From Oenococcus kitaharae (GTDB lineage: Bacteria > Bacillota > Bacilli > Lactobacillales > Lactobacillaceae): DNA of 64,000 nt. The stretch spans positions 514,836 through 578,835 of the forward strand of contig NZ_JANJQP010000002.1 of the NCBI RefSeq assembly GCF_025758695.1. The letters are read 5' to 3'. The notes under the pieces are model-generated. The model worked only from the letters and a program-made list of their open reading frames with translations, was not told the origin of the DNA and did no database searches. Shown one piece after another: positions 23,685-34,043 of this stretch. A program made the translations under genes and the position numbers. How positions within the stretch are numbered: position 1 is the stretch's first letter; each line of letters starts with the position of its first letter.

Positions 23685-24586
23685 TGTCGGCCATGACCTT
23701 AAAAGTGAATTCGTTGCAAGATCGTTTTCTTCAATTAATCGATGCCGGTAAGCTCTCGCATGCTTACCTTTTTCTTGGTCAAAGCCAAGACCAAATACAT
23801 AATTTCATCGCAGCCCTTGCTGCTGAAATCCTTCACGAAAACTCCTCAGAGAACGTTTTTGAGAATGGCCAATTGATGCAGGTAGATCTTTTGACGGGCA
23901 AAAAAACACTTTCAGTTGATCAGATGCGCGAGTTGCAGATTTTCTTCTCCGAAAAATCATCACAAGCTCGAATTGCAGTGATTGATCACGCGGATCAAAT
24001 GACCGATGCCGCTGCAAATTCAATTTTAAAATTGATTGAGGAGCCTTTTGACAATCAATATTTCTTTTTTCAGGCAGCTGTTTTTAATCAGATTCTGCCG
24101 ACTATTTTATCGCGTGTACAGCTGATCCAGATGCCGAAAACTTTCGGTCGAGAAGTGCAATCACGGCTCGTGGCCGATGGGTTATCGCAAGAAGATGCCG
24201 CTTTTGTCAGCGCTGTCAGCACTTCTTTAGAAGAAGCACAGACCTTTTTATTGGCTGGCTTTGCGATTAACCTTAAAAATGCGATCGATAAATGGTTGTC
24301 AATGATACTGACGGGTGATTACCGGGCTTTTGCTTTTGTTCAAACGGATTTAATCACCTTTGCCGACACGATTGATCATCAGCGTTTGTTTGCTGCTGGG
24401 GTCAGTTACGGTCTCAGCCATGTTTTAAAACAGCAAAAGGATACGAAAACCGCTGATATATTGGCTTGCTGGCTGGACATCTCGTCCCGGCAGCGATTCA
24501 ATGTTGCCTGGCAGGTGATTTTAGAGACTTTTGCACTTGAAGCATTAAGGATAAGTGATGGAACAAAAAAGTTTTCAGACAAGTAA
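23684..24586 (+). CDS. holB: DNA polymerase III clamp loader subunit delta', no zinc ribbon
   Basis: Third type of subunit in the clamp loader. 300 residues. Recognisable are SHAYLFLGQS (degenerate P-loop, normal for delta'), RIAVIDHADQMTDAAANSILKLIEEP (Walker B region) and PTILSRVQLI (SRC-like motif with V for C). The zinc-binding Cys cluster usually found after the first helix is absent (EILHENSSENVFENG there). Overlaps darA by one base and rsmI by 29 bases. The genes for RicT/PSP1 and YabA that usually follow are missing. Confidence 0.9.
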   Translation: MSAMTLKVNSLQDRFLQLIDAGKLSHAYLFLGQSQDQIHNFIAALAAEILHENSSENVFENGQLMQVDLLTGKKTLSVDQMRELQIFFSEKSSQARIAVIDHADQMTDAAANSILKLIEEPFDNQYFFFQAAVFNQILPTILSRVQLIQMPKTFGREVQSRLVADGLSQEDAAFVSAVSTSLEEAQTFLLAGFAINLKNAIDKWLSMILTGDYRAFAFVQTDLITFADTIDHQRLFAAGVSYGLSHVLKQQKDTKTADILACWLDISSRQRFNVAWQVILETFALEALRISDGTKKFSDK

Positions 24587-25412
24587 ATATGGCAAACTTT
24601 ATCTTGTCCCGACGCCAATCGGCAATTTGACAGATATTACGCTCAGGGCATTATCTGTTTTAAAAGAAGTCGATTTGATCGCGGCTGAAGATACACGGCA
24701 TTCCGGGATTTTGCTGCAGCATTTTCAGATCAAAAAGCCTCTCATCAGCCTCCATGAACATAATTATGCTCAACGGGTACCGGAACTGATTGAAAAATTA
24801 AAAGCAGGCACGACTATTGCACAAATTTCCGATGCCGGCATGCCGTCTATTTCGGATCCTGGCCACGAATTGGTTCTAGCAGCAATTAAGGCCGGCATTG
24901 ACGTGATCAGCCTGCCTGGCCCAACTGCAGGTATGACAGCTTTAATTGCCAGCGGTTTGCCGGCTGAACGTTTTGCCTTTATTGGTTTTTTGCCCAAAAA
25001 GAGCAGTGAACAGCAGCAATTATTATCAGCTTGGCAGAATGTGGATGCGACATTGATTTTCTACGAATCGCCTTATCGTATTCAAAAGACATTATCGGCG
25101 ATGCAGGAACAATTTTCCGAGCAGGCACAAGTTGTTCTGGCCCGCGAACTTACCAAGAAATTCGAATCTTATTTTCGCGGCAGCCTTGCTCAGGCCTTGG
25201 ATTTTGTGGCAGAAAATGAGCCGCGCGGGGAATTTGTGATCTTACTGCACCCCGTCCCTCAGGAAAATACGTTATCTGAGGCTAGTATCAAAGAAGCTGT
25301 CCAGCGGCGTATTGACCATGGTGAAAAGGCCATCGACGCAATCAAAGCTTTGGCTAAGGCTAGCGGCCTGCATCGTGCACAGGTTTACGATATTTATCAT
25401 AAGGAGAACTAA
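24558..25412 (+). CDS. rsmI: 16S rRNA 2'-O-ribose C1402 methyltransferase RsmI
   Basis: Tetrapyrrole-methylase-fold enzyme modifying C1402 in the ribosomal decoding centre. 284 residues with LYLVPTPIGNLTDITLRAL, AAEDTRHSG, ISDAGMPSISDPG and SLPGPTAGMTALIASGL, then FYESPYRI and ELTKKFE. ATG 24558 with AAGGATAAG just before is preferred over GTG 24555. 29-base overlap with holB. Confidence 0.95.
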   Translation: MEQKSFQTSKYGKLYLVPTPIGNLTDITLRALSVLKEVDLIAAEDTRHSGILLQHFQIKKPLISLHEHNYAQRVPELIEKLKAGTTIAQISDAGMPSISDPGHELVLAAIKAGIDVISLPGPTAGMTALIASGLPAERFAFIGFLPKKSSEQQQLLSAWQNVDATLIFYESPYRIQKTLSAMQEQFSEQAQVVLARELTKKFESYFRGSLAQALDFVAENEPRGEFVILLHPVPQENTLSEASIKEAVQRRIDHGEKAIDAIKALAKASGLHRAQVYDIYHKEN

Positions 25413-26152
25413 TGTCCAAAATTTATTCCGAAGATTTATATATTAAAGATTTCTATTGCGACCGAACGGCTAAATTGTCCATCCCTATGATTGCCGAATT
25501 GGCTATAGCTAGCAGCATCCAACAGACGGCTGAAATGGGGATTGGTATGAAAGAGCTGCATGCAATTGACCGCGGTTGGGTCTTGCTGCAGTATGATATT
25601 CAAATTAACCGCCGGCCGGATTCTGGCGAAAAAATTCGTTTGACGACTGATCCGAAAAAACGCAATCAATTCTTTGCACTGCGTGTTTTTGATTTTTATG
25701 ATGCCGATGGCAATCTCTTAATTCATATTGATTCCTTGTGGGCCATGATTAATTTAAAACGCCGGCGTCTTGTTTCGCTGCTAAATGAATTTGTCGATCC
25801 GCTGAATGGGCAGAGTGTCGAGCATCTGGAAAAACTGCCGAGCCCGAATTTGCTGGATCGCACTTTTACCGGCAGTGCTATTGCCGTTGAGGAGGTCAAG
25901 AGCACTTACTTTGATATCGATACGAATCAGCATGTGAACAATTCAAATTATCTGAAGTATTTTTTGCTGCCGATTAAAGAGGATTTTTTGCTGCATCACG
26001 AGGCCAAGCGCATTATTGTTAAATACACGAAGGAGATTTTAGAGGGTCAAACCGTGGCTTCCAAAACGCAATTTGTTAACCCTTTGACAAGTATTCACGA
26101 AATTTCTGATGATTCTGTCATTAATGCAACTGCAGAAATTGAGTGGCGGTAA
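25412..26152 (+). CDS. Acyl-ACP thioesterase (FatA/FatB-like)
   Basis: Releases free fatty acids from acyl carrier protein; hot-dog fold dimer of two repeats. 246 residues. The C-terminal repeat shows the hallmark YFDIDTNQHVNNSNYLKY (catalytic Asn/His), the N-terminal repeat has DRGWVLLQYDIQINRRP. Homologues occur in many lactic acid bacteria, probably adjusting membrane lipid or making free acids. Start overlaps the rsmI stop by one base (TAATG). Confidence 0.9.
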   Translation: MSKIYSEDLYIKDFYCDRTAKLSIPMIAELAIASSIQQTAEMGIGMKELHAIDRGWVLLQYDIQINRRPDSGEKIRLTTDPKKRNQFFALRVFDFYDADGNLLIHIDSLWAMINLKRRRLVSLLNEFVDPLNGQSVEHLEKLPSPNLLDRTFTGSAIAVEEVKSTYFDIDTNQHVNNSNYLKYFLLPIKEDFLLHHEAKRIIVKYTKEILEGQTVASKTQFVNPLTSIHEISDDSVINATAEIEWR

Positions 26153-26204
26153 TGCAAGTGATAATATTGTCAAGGAGAGATTTGGAAGATAATAGGAGGT
26201 TCAC

Positions 26205-27200
26205 ATGAATGTTTTAGTAACGGGTGGTGCTGGTTATATTGGATCGCATACAGTCGATAGATTGCTGGCTCACGGCGATCAGGTGACGGTTGTCGACAAT
26301 CTTTGGACTGGCCACCGCGCTGCTGTGCCTGCGCAAGTGCCCTTTTATGAGGCTGATGTGCGGGACAAAGCGGCCATGAAAAAGATTTTTGATGAGAATA
26401 ATTTCGATGCTGTTGTACACTTCGCCGCTTTGACACAAGTTGGCGAATCAATGGCAAAACCACTTTTTTACTTTGACAATAATACATATGGTGTGATTTC
26501 TTTGCTGGAAGCAATGCGTGACCATGATGTTAAAAAAATCGTTTTCTCGTCCTCTGCTGCTACTTATGGCGTGCCTGAGCATAATCCAATCACTGAAGAG
26601 GAACCGCAAAAACCGATTAACCCTTATGGTCTGACAAAACTGCAGATGGAAGAAATCATGGGTTGGTGCGATCAAGCCCACGGTATCAAAGGGGTTGCAC
26701 TGCGTTATTTCAATGTTGCCGGTGCCAAACCAGATGGTTCGATCGGAGAAGACCATAATCCCGAAAGCCACATGATTCCTAATATTTTAAAGACAGCTCA
26801 AGGCAAAAAAGATAAAATGGTCATTTTTGGGGATGATTATAATACGCCTGACGGCACCAACGTGCGCGATTATGTCCATGTTGTTGATCTAGCAGATGCC
26901 CACGTCCTGGCTTTAGGCTATCTGCAGCGGGAAAACAAGTCTAATCGTTTCAATTTGGGGACTGAACAAGGAATGTCAAACAAGCAGCTGATCGATGCTG
27001 CTAAAAAAATTACTGGTGTTGATTTTAAAGTCGAAGTCGGCCCTCGCCGCGCTGGTGATCCGGATGCTCTTGTTGCCAGTCCTAAAAAGGCCAAGGAAGT
27101 GCTGGGTTGGGATCCTAAACTCAGTAATGTGGAAGACGAAATGAAAACGGCCTGGAATTGGATGACAAAGCATCCTAACGGCTACGATGATCAAAAATAA
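26205..27200 (+). CDS. galE: UDP-glucose 4-epimerase
   Basis: Interconverts UDP-glucose and UDP-galactose for galactose use and surface polysaccharides. 331 residues: NAD-binding TGGAGYIGSHT at the N terminus, catalytic Ser-Ser-Ala (SSSAATYG) and YxxxK as YGLTK, substrate region RYFNVAGA. Strong AGGAGG precedes the start. No other gal genes are nearby, so a cell-envelope role is as likely as galactose breakdown. Stop overlaps tsaB by one base. Confidence 0.95.
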   Translation: MNVLVTGGAGYIGSHTVDRLLAHGDQVTVVDNLWTGHRAAVPAQVPFYEADVRDKAAMKKIFDENNFDAVVHFAALTQVGESMAKPLFYFDNNTYGVISLLEAMRDHDVKKIVFSSSAATYGVPEHNPITEEEPQKPINPYGLTKLQMEEIMGWCDQAHGIKGVALRYFNVAGAKPDGSIGEDHNPESHMIPNILKTAQGKKDKMVIFGDDYNTPDGTNVRDYVHVVDLADAHVLALGYLQRENKSNRFNLGTEQGMSNKQLIDAAKKITGVDFKVEVGPRRAGDPDALVASPKKAKEVLGWDPKLSNVEDEMKTAWNWMTKHPNGYDDQK

Positions 27201-27934
27201 TGAAGATTTTATCGATTGATACAAGTGGATCAAGTTTAAATGTTGGCCTGTTAGATTCTTCGACCGGCCTTTTTTTTGCACACGAACACACAAAAGACGA
27301 AGCGCGCACGCATTCAATGAAAATTCTGCCAGCTATTCAGGCATTGATGACAAAAGCCGGCTGGTCCTTTGACCAATTGGACAGGATTGCATTGACGGCC
27401 GGGCCAGGATCTTTTACAGGCCTTCGAATAGGTGCGGCCGTGGCCAAAATGATCGCCGGCCAGACATTTGCTGAATTAGTTCCTGTATCAACGCTGGAAA
27501 TGATTGCCCTTAGTGCACGCTTATCGGCCACCGATCCCAATACAACTAGCTATCTGCCGATGATCAATGCCCGCAACCACAATGTTTTTGCTGCTATTTG
27601 CCGCCCAGGGAAGCCTTTGGATGATGAAGGGCATTGGCCATTTACAGATTTTTTGTCCAAAGCTCCGAAAAACAGTATTTTTGTCTTCGAACAGGGGACA
27701 GGTGATGATTTTAAAGCGGAAATCCAAACAGCAGGATTGAAGTTTATCGAACAGCCATCAGAAAAACTCATTGATGCCAAATTATTAGCACAGCAAGGCT
27801 TATCAGCCGCAAGGGCTGATGCTGATAGTTTTGCGCCGCGTTATTTGCGCAAGACGGCTGCTGAAATGGCTTGGCTGAAAAAACATCCGGACGCCGGTGA
27901 TGGAGACTACGCCAAATATGTTTCTGAAGTCTAA
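27200..27934 (+). CDS. tsaB: tRNA t6A37 modification subunit TsaB
   Basis: Scaffold partner of TsaD in the universal N6-threonylcarbamoyl-adenosine pathway. 244 residues, ASKHA fold: MKILSIDTSGSSLNVGLL, THSMKILPAIQALM and the GPGSFTGLRIG motif. Followed by rimI and tsaD, the standard set. tsaC and tsaE are not in this window. Confidence 0.94.
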   Translation: MKILSIDTSGSSLNVGLLDSSTGLFFAHEHTKDEARTHSMKILPAIQALMTKAGWSFDQLDRIALTAGPGSFTGLRIGAAVAKMIAGQTFAELVPVSTLEMIALSARLSATDPNTTSYLPMINARNHNVFAAICRPGKPLDDEGHWPFTDFLSKAPKNSIFVFEQGTGDDFKAEIQTAGLKFIEQPSEKLIDAKLLAQQGLSAARADADSFAPRYLRKTAAEMAWLKKHPDAGDGDYAKYVSEV

Positions 27935-28433
27935 AAAAATCGAAGGATCTACTGAGCATGAGATTTCGATTGCCGGGAAAAAAGTGTTGATTCGACAGGC
28001 GGACCTAGAGGACAGCAAAAAACTTGTTGCTATTGAGGAAGCTGTTTATACTGGACTAGCTCCCTGGAATCAATTGGCTTTTGTGACTGAGATTGCTTAC
28101 GGCCGGCACAATTTATATCTTTCGGCCAGTGTCGAGGGACAGGCGATTGCATTTATTGGATTGACATATCGCCGCAACAGCAAGGACTTGCATATTACAA
28201 ATATTGCTGTGCTGCCAATATGGCAAAGCAAAGGGTTAGGCAGTTACTTGCTGAACTATGCTGGGAAAATCGCCCAACTAAATCATTTGCAGCGCCTCAC
28301 GCTGGAAGTACGCCGGTCTAATGCACATGCACGCCGTTTATATGAAAAAATTGGTTTTAAGAAAAAATCGGAATTGATTGGTTACTATAATGATGATCAC
28401 GAAGATGCAATAGAAATGGAGTGGCTGTTTTGA
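27918..28433 (+). CDS. rimI: GNAT N-acetyltransferase RimI (ribosomal protein S18 type)
   Basis: GNAT fold, 171 residues from ATG 27918: the acetyl-CoA loop [13 protein letters not shown] (Q/RxxGxG/A), preceding strand [10 protein letters not shown] and the [16 protein letters not shown] motif are typical of RimI. GGAG at 27902 is about 12 bases upstream; ATG 27900 is another choice. It overlaps tsaB's end and its stop overlaps the tsaD start (TTGA). Actual substrate may be S18 or others. Confidence 0.85.
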   Translation: MFLKSKKIEGSTEHEISIAGKKVLIRQADLEDSKKLVAIEEAVYTGLAPWNQLAFVTEIAYGRHNLYLSASVEGQAIAFIGLTYRRNSKDLHITNIAVLPIWQSKGLGSYLLNYAGKIAQLNHLQRLTLEVRRSNAHARRLYEKIGFKKKSELIGYYNDDHEDAIEMEWLF

Positions 28434-29455
28434 CAGCAAAACAAGATAATTTAATTTTGGCCTTTGAGTCTTCGGCGGATGAGACCAGTGCAGCAGTTGT
28501 AAAAAACGGTCACGAAATTCTCAGTAATATTGTGGCAACGCAAATTGCCAGTCATCAACGCTTTGGCGGGATTGTTCCGGAGGTCGCCAGCAGGCACCAT
28601 TTGGAGTGGATCAACCGTGTGACAAAAGAAGCCCTGCAGGAGGCATCCATAACTAATCCGGCTGCACAACTATCGGCAGTGGCTGCGACATACGGCCCTG
28701 GGCTGGTTGGTTCTTTATTGATTGGCTTAATGGCCGGTAAAACGTTTGCGATGGTTCACGGCCTGCCCTTTATTGCTGTTAATCACTTAGCAGGGCATAT
28801 CAGCGCAGCTAATTTTGTCCAGCCGACCAGTTATCCAGCTATGGCTGTGATGGTTTCTGGCGGACATACCGAATTGCTTTGGATGGCAAAGGAAAACTCT
28901 TTTCAAATTATCGGCACAACTCTAGATGATGCCGCCGGCGAGGCTTTTGATAAAGTGGGCCGCATTCTCGGGCTGAATTATCCTGCCGGCAAAGAAATGC
29001 AGGAAATGGCAGCAAAGGGGCAAGCCAACATTCATTTTCCGATCGCACACACGGAAAACACCTTTGATTTTTCTTTTTCCGGCTTGAAGTCGTCTGTTTT
29101 AAATTATGTGCATCATGCTGATCAGCTTTCCGAGCAGATTAATAAAAATGATGTTGCGGCGAGTTTTCAAAAAGCGGTTGTGGAAGCGATTATTGAAAAA
29201 ACCGAAGCCGCAATTCAAGTGTTTCAACCCGTGCAGCTTCTTCTAGGTGGTGGTGTTGCGGCAAATCTAGCTTTGCGCACAGCGATTGAGCATCTGGCCC
29301 AGACCTATCATTTGAAACTGACAGAGGCGCCGATTTCACTGGCAGGTGATAATGCGGCGATGATTGGTGCAGCCGCATATCTGAATTTTAAAGCCGGCCG
29401 TTTTTCAGGGCTGGATTTGAATACGGATCCATCTCTGAATTTTTCGAGAATGTGA
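28430..29455 (+). CDS. tsaD: tRNA t6A37 threonylcarbamoyltransferase TsaD
   Basis: Catalytic subunit that transfers the threonylcarbamoyl group to A37. 341 residues with [15 protein letters not shown], metal-binding HLAGH (HxxxH), MVSGGHTEL and the GGGVAAN ADP-ribose/nucleotide motif. Two starts are possible: GTG 28421 or TTG 28430; GGAG 8 bases before TTG decides for 28430. The first residue of the typical ILGIESSCDET motif is ESSADET here, so the usual Cys is Ala. Confidence 0.95.
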   Translation: MTAKQDNLILAFESSADETSAAVVKNGHEILSNIVATQIASHQRFGGIVPEVASRHHLEWINRVTKEALQEASITNPAAQLSAVAATYGPGLVGSLLIGLMAGKTFAMVHGLPFIAVNHLAGHISAANFVQPTSYPAMAVMVSGGHTELLWMAKENSFQIIGTTLDDAAGEAFDKVGRILGLNYPAGKEMQEMAAKGQANIHFPIAHTENTFDFSFSGLKSSVLNYVHHADQLSEQINKNDVAASFQKAVVEAIIEKTEAAIQVFQPVQLLLGGGVAANLALRTAIEHLAQTYHLKLTEAPISLAGDNAAMIGAAAYLNFKAGRFSGLDLNTDPSLNFSRM

Positions 29456-29475
29456 TTATTTCACATTTTTTGTGA
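29451..29475 (+). promoter_or_regulatory. TGTGA/TCACA dyads ahead of rex
   Basis: TGTGATTATTTCACA (29451-29465) overlaps the tsaD stop; TCACATTTTTTGTGA (29461-29475) follows directly. The half-sites equal those of Rex operators (TTGTGA...TCACAA) but the spacing of the first is 5 rather than 6 or 8. Possible autoregulation. Confidence 0.4.
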
Positions 29476-29534
29476 TTTTTTTATCTAGTTCGTTTACAAT
29501 GTAATAGAAATGGTTCTGGGGGACTTTAAAGGAT

Positions 29535-30200
29535 ATGACTTCTGAAAATCAAATACCGCGGGCGACTGCACAACGTTTGCCGATTTATTATTATTATTTA
29601 TCCACATTGAATGATGCTGGTATCAAGCGGATCAATTCCAGCGAAATTTCTGAGGCGATTAAGTTCGATGCAGCTACAGTTCGCCGCGACTTCTCTTACT
29701 TTGGCGCTTTGGGCAAACGCGGATTCGGTTATGATGTCAGCGCGCTCTTAAGCTTCTTTAGTAAGGTACTGTCGCAAGATAAGCTGAACAAAGTGGCCGT
29801 GGTTGGTGTTGGAAATCTTGGCCAGGCTTTGATGAAAAATAATTTCAGTCATACCAGCAATATTGAAATCGTCATGGGCTTTGATGCTGACGATGATAAG
29901 CGCTCGATCAAGCTGGTAAACGAAATGGGAAAATCGGTTCCAGTTTATCATGTTAAAGAATTGGCAGAACGGCTGCATGCCAACAATATTACGATCGCTA
30001 TTCTGACAGTGCCGGAAAAAGCAGCTCAAGAAGTGACCGATCAATTAGTTGCAGCTGGTATCAAGGGAATTTTGAACTTCTCACCGATTCGGATTACGGT
30101 ACCATCCAGTGTCCGTGTTCAGAATGTCGATTTGACGACCGGTATGCAGACTTTGATCTATTTTGTGGATAATTTTAAGAACATTAAAAGCGCTAAATAA
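29535..30200 (+). CDS. rex: Redox-sensing transcriptional repressor Rex
   Basis: Dimeric repressor that senses NADH/NAD+ and controls fermentation genes. 221 residues: winged helix with [13 protein letters not shown] and [31 protein letters not shown] (recognition helix around [10 protein letters not shown]), Rossmann domain [14 protein letters not shown] (GxGxxG) and a domain-swapped C-terminal helix. AAAGGAT precedes the start. A hairpin terminator follows before groES. Confidence 0.95.
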   Translation: MTSENQIPRATAQRLPIYYYYLSTLNDAGIKRINSSEISEAIKFDAATVRRDFSYFGALGKRGFGYDVSALLSFFSKVLSQDKLNKVAVVGVGNLGQALMKNNFSHTSNIEIVMGFDADDDKRSIKLVNEMGKSVPVYHVKELAERLHANNITIAILTVPEKAAQEVTDQLVAAGIKGILNFSPIRITVPSSVRVQNVDLTTGMQTLIYFVDNFKNIKSAK

Positions 30201-30212
30201 AGCGTTTTTTTA
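30186..30212 (+). terminator. Terminator after rex
   Basis: AAAAGCGCT pairs with AGCGTTTTT (one G-T pair) across a six-base A-rich loop, with seven T; it begins in the last rex codons. Confidence 0.75.
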
Positions 30213-30246
30213 TTATTTTCTAAAATAGTCAGGATTTGTCAAAAAG

Positions 30247-30277
30247 TTTGACCTTTTTTGACCAATTGCGTTATAAT
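30247..30277 (+). promoter_or_regulatory. groESL promoter with CtsR operator
   Basis: -35 TTGACC (30248-30253), 18-base spacer, -10 TATAAT (30272-30277). TTTGACCTTTTTTGACC (30247-30263) is, on the other strand, GGTCAAA-AAA-GGTCAAA: a perfect CtsR heptad direct repeat that covers the -35 box. No CIRCE element is present anywhere in the leader. Confidence 0.92.
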
Positions 30278-30313
30278 TTTACGCGGAACAAATTAAAGGA
30301 GGTTTTTAAATTC

Positions 30314-30589
30314 ATGATTAAACCATTAGGTGATCGAATTGTTCTTAGTATTGACCAGCCCGAAGAAGAAAAGGTTGGTGGGATTTTAATTGCAAACAAC
30401 GCCAAAGAAAAACCAGTTACAGGTTCTGTTGTGGCAGTTTCTGAAACGGGAATTGGGGATACCGAAGCTCCTAAGTCTGTCAAAGTCGGCGATAAGGTAA
30501 TGTTTGATAAATACGCCGGTTCACAAGTTACGATCGATGGAGAAGATTATCTCATCGTTCACGAAAAAGATATTCTGGGGGTTTTGTAA
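30314..30589 (+). CDS. groS: Co-chaperonin GroES
   Basis: Seven-fold lid of the GroEL folding chamber. 91 residues: [13 protein letters not shown], mobile loop [18 protein letters not shown], and [27 protein letters not shown] 30314 is preceded by AAAGGAGG about 11 bases upstream, and upstream in-frame codons lie in the promoter/leader. groEL starts 4 bases after the stop. Confidence 0.97.
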   Translation: MIKPLGDRIVLSIDQPEEEKVGGILIANNAKEKPVTGSVVAVSETGIGDTEAPKSVKVGDKVMFDKYAGSQVTIDGEDYLIVHEKDILGVL

Positions 30590-32224
<1,635 letters not shown>

Positions 32225-32240
32225 ACTTATTTTTCACATA

Positions 32241-32268
32241 AAATCCCGGATTGTTCCGGGATTTTTTT
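32241..32268 (+). terminator. Terminator of groESL
   Basis: AAATCCCGGA-TTGT-TCCGGGATTT perfect 10-bp stem with tetraloop, then TTTT. Confidence 0.92.
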
Positions 32269-32322
32269 GTTATTCTTATATCTTGTGTTCACAAAAATGC
32301 TTGATGGAGGAGGAAAAAATTT

Positions 32323-33078
32323 ATGACGCAGCACACTTTTTTTGATCTATTCAAACCATCCTGGTACATTCACCAAATGTCCGGTTGGTCAAGGTCTTCA
32401 TATATTCTTTTGATTTTTGGCTATCTATTTATTGCTTGGCAGACTTTTACCAACCCACTCGGTACGATTGCGATTTGGACTTTTATTGCGGCCATCCTTG
32501 GTTTTACAACCACCTTGGCAATTACGAATACTCGTCCGCTAAACGGCGTCTTCGGCTTGATTTCGGCCCTGATTTATATCGTGGTGGCTGTGGCGGCACA
32601 CAATCCATCGGATGCTATTCTGCAGGCCGTTTACATCGTCTTGCTGGATATTCCAGTGTTGATTTCGCCTAATTGGGCGATCGACGTGGAAAAGAAAGTT
32701 CGGCGGATTGCTGAAGTTGATCAGCGTGGCGAAAAACATTCAGCTGCCTATTGGTATCGTTTATTTGCATTTTCTTTTGTAGTGGCTTGGATTATGCTTT
32801 ATTTCTTTGAAATCTATATCACTAAAACACCTCGTCCAATGATTGATTCTTTCACGGCTGCTATTGGTATCACGGGTGCTTTGTTAACAACTTTGCGTTT
32901 TTCAGAATCTTATTATTTTTGGATTATCCAAGGATTGGCACAAGTGATTTTGTGGGGAATTACAGCGGCACAAGGGGATGCTTCTCTAGTCCTATTCTTC
33001 ACTTATATGCTTTACTTGGCTAATGATGCAGTTGCTTTATTGGACAAACGAATTGCTTGGTTTCACCATGCAAACTAA
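32323..33078 (+). CDS. pnuC: Nicotinamide riboside/mononucleotide transporter PnuC family
   Basis: Membrane transporter for an NAD precursor. 251 residues, seven to eight hydrophobic helices. The N-terminal block FNPLGTIA-like appears as TNPLGTIAIWTFIAAILGF, and the region NWAIDVEKKVRR then a C-terminal FTYMLYLANDAVALLDKRIAW are in keeping with PnuC. GGAGGAGG-type Shine-Dalgarno just upstream. Monocistronic between two terminators. Nicotinamide riboside is the usual substrate in the family; other PnuX members carry other vitamins. Confidence 0.85.
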   Translation: MTQHTFFDLFKPSWYIHQMSGWSRSSYILLIFGYLFIAWQTFTNPLGTIAIWTFIAAILGFTTTLAITNTRPLNGVFGLISALIYIVVAVAAHNPSDAILQAVYIVLLDIPVLISPNWAIDVEKKVRRIAEVDQRGEKHSAAYWYRLFAFSFVVAWIMLYFFEIYITKTPRPMIDSFTAAIGITGALLTTLRFSESYYFWIIQGLAQVILWGITAAQGDASLVLFFTYMLYLANDAVALLDKRIAWFHHAN

Positions 33079-33104
33079 AAAGACCGAATATGCGGTCTTT
33101 TTTT
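33078..33104 (+). terminator. Terminator of pnuC
   Basis: AAAGACCG/CGGTCTTT stem with a six-base loop and seven T. Confidence 0.88.
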
Positions 33105-33131
33105 GTGTCACGACATAAGGCAATTGAATAC

Positions 33132-33164
33132 AAAAAAGACCAGCAATCTGATTGCTGGTCTTTT
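33132..33164 (-). terminator. Terminator of rpsD
   Basis: A 14-bp perfect stem AAAAGACCAGCAAT/ATTGCTGGTCTTTT with CTG loop; symmetrical, so it can act for both strands, but it lies directly after the rpsD stop on the minus strand. Confidence 0.92.
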
Positions 33165-33167
33165 CAA

Positions 33168-33782
33168 TTAACCAAGACGGTTGTAATATTCAACGATCAG
33201 AGATTCGTTAATATCAGCACCGAGTTCTTCGCGCTCTGGGAATCGAACTAATTTGCCTTCCAGCTTATCAGCATCGAATTCAACAAAAGGTGTGTTATGC
33301 AGAGATGACTCAACTGCGTTAATAATTGGAGTGATCTTCTTGGAACGGTCGCGAACGGAAATCATTTCTCCGGGCTTGACTTCAAAAGAAGGGATCGTCA
33401 CACGCTTGCCGTCAACCAGGATATGGCCATGATTGACAAGCTGGCGTGACTGAGCACGTGTAGTTGCTAAACCAAGACGGTAGACAACTGAATCCAAACG
33501 TGTCTCCAATAAAATTAAGAAATTAGTACCGTGCAAGCCCTGACGGATCTTGCCGGCTTTTAAGAATAAATTATGGAATTGACGCTCAGTCAATCCATAG
33601 GTGAAACGAAGCTTCTGCTTTTCACGCAATTGCGTTGCATATTCAGAAAACTTAGGGCGGCGGCCGGTATTACCGTGGTCGCCAGGTGCATAAGGGCGTT
33701 TTGCCAATTCCTTGCCAGTTCCCGAAAGGGAAATGCCAAGACGACGGCTTAAACGCCACTTTGGTCCGGTATAACGTGACAT
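33168..33782 (-). CDS. rpsD: 30S ribosomal protein S4
   Basis: Primary 16S rRNA-binding assembly protein. 204 residues: [29 protein letters not shown] ([14 protein letters not shown]), [47 protein letters not shown] (S4 RNA-binding domain). ATG at 33782 follows GGAGAAAAT on the minus strand; upstream in-frame residues lie in the leader. The Zn-binding Cys of some S4 proteins is absent. Confidence 0.97.
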   Translation of the reverse strand: MSRYTGPKWRLSRRLGISLSGTGKELAKRPYAPGDHGNTGRRPKFSEYATQLREKQKLRFTYGLTERQFHNLFLKAGKIRQGLHGTNFLILLETRLDSVVYRLGLATTRAQSRQLVNHGHILVDGKRVTIPSFEVKPGEMISVRDRSKKITPIINAVESSLHNTPFVEFDADKLEGKLVRFPEREELGADINESLIVEYYNRLG

Positions 33783-33925
33783 ATTTTCTCCATTCTGTTG
33801 TAAATGGGCTAAACCAAGATTCGTGCAAAACAGCTTCGGTTCTACAGCTTGCCTACTCAAAGATTTGCTTTGAAACTGACTTGTTGACGAGCTTCTCGTT
33901 TAACTGCTGCAAACAACCCTTATAT
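33783..33925 (-). promoter_or_regulatory. rpsD leader region, possible S4 autoregulatory RNA
   Basis: About 140 bases between a TATATA -10-like box (minus strand, near 33919-33924) and the S4 start. It contains ACGAG-AAG-CTCGT and GC-rich inverted segments around AAGCTG/CAGCTT. Firmicutes rpsD leaders often carry an S4-binding pseudoknot; fold not verified here. Confidence 0.4.
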
Positions 33926-34043
33926 ACTACACGGATTTTGGTTTTTAAGCAAGCTGAGCCGCTTCCCACGTTCGTGTGAAGGCGAACTAGATTTTAAGAA
34001 AAGCTGATGTTCTTCAAGAATCAGGCAAACAAGTCATAAAATA

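Noticed and set aside
30201..30313. CIRCE element for groESL
   Set aside because: No TTAGCACTC/GAGTGCTAA pair; the only repeat is the CtsR box.
33965..33990. GTTCG...CGAAC repeat as a second LexA box
   Set aside because: Orientation is inverted relative to GAAC-N4-GTTC and the spacing is 8.
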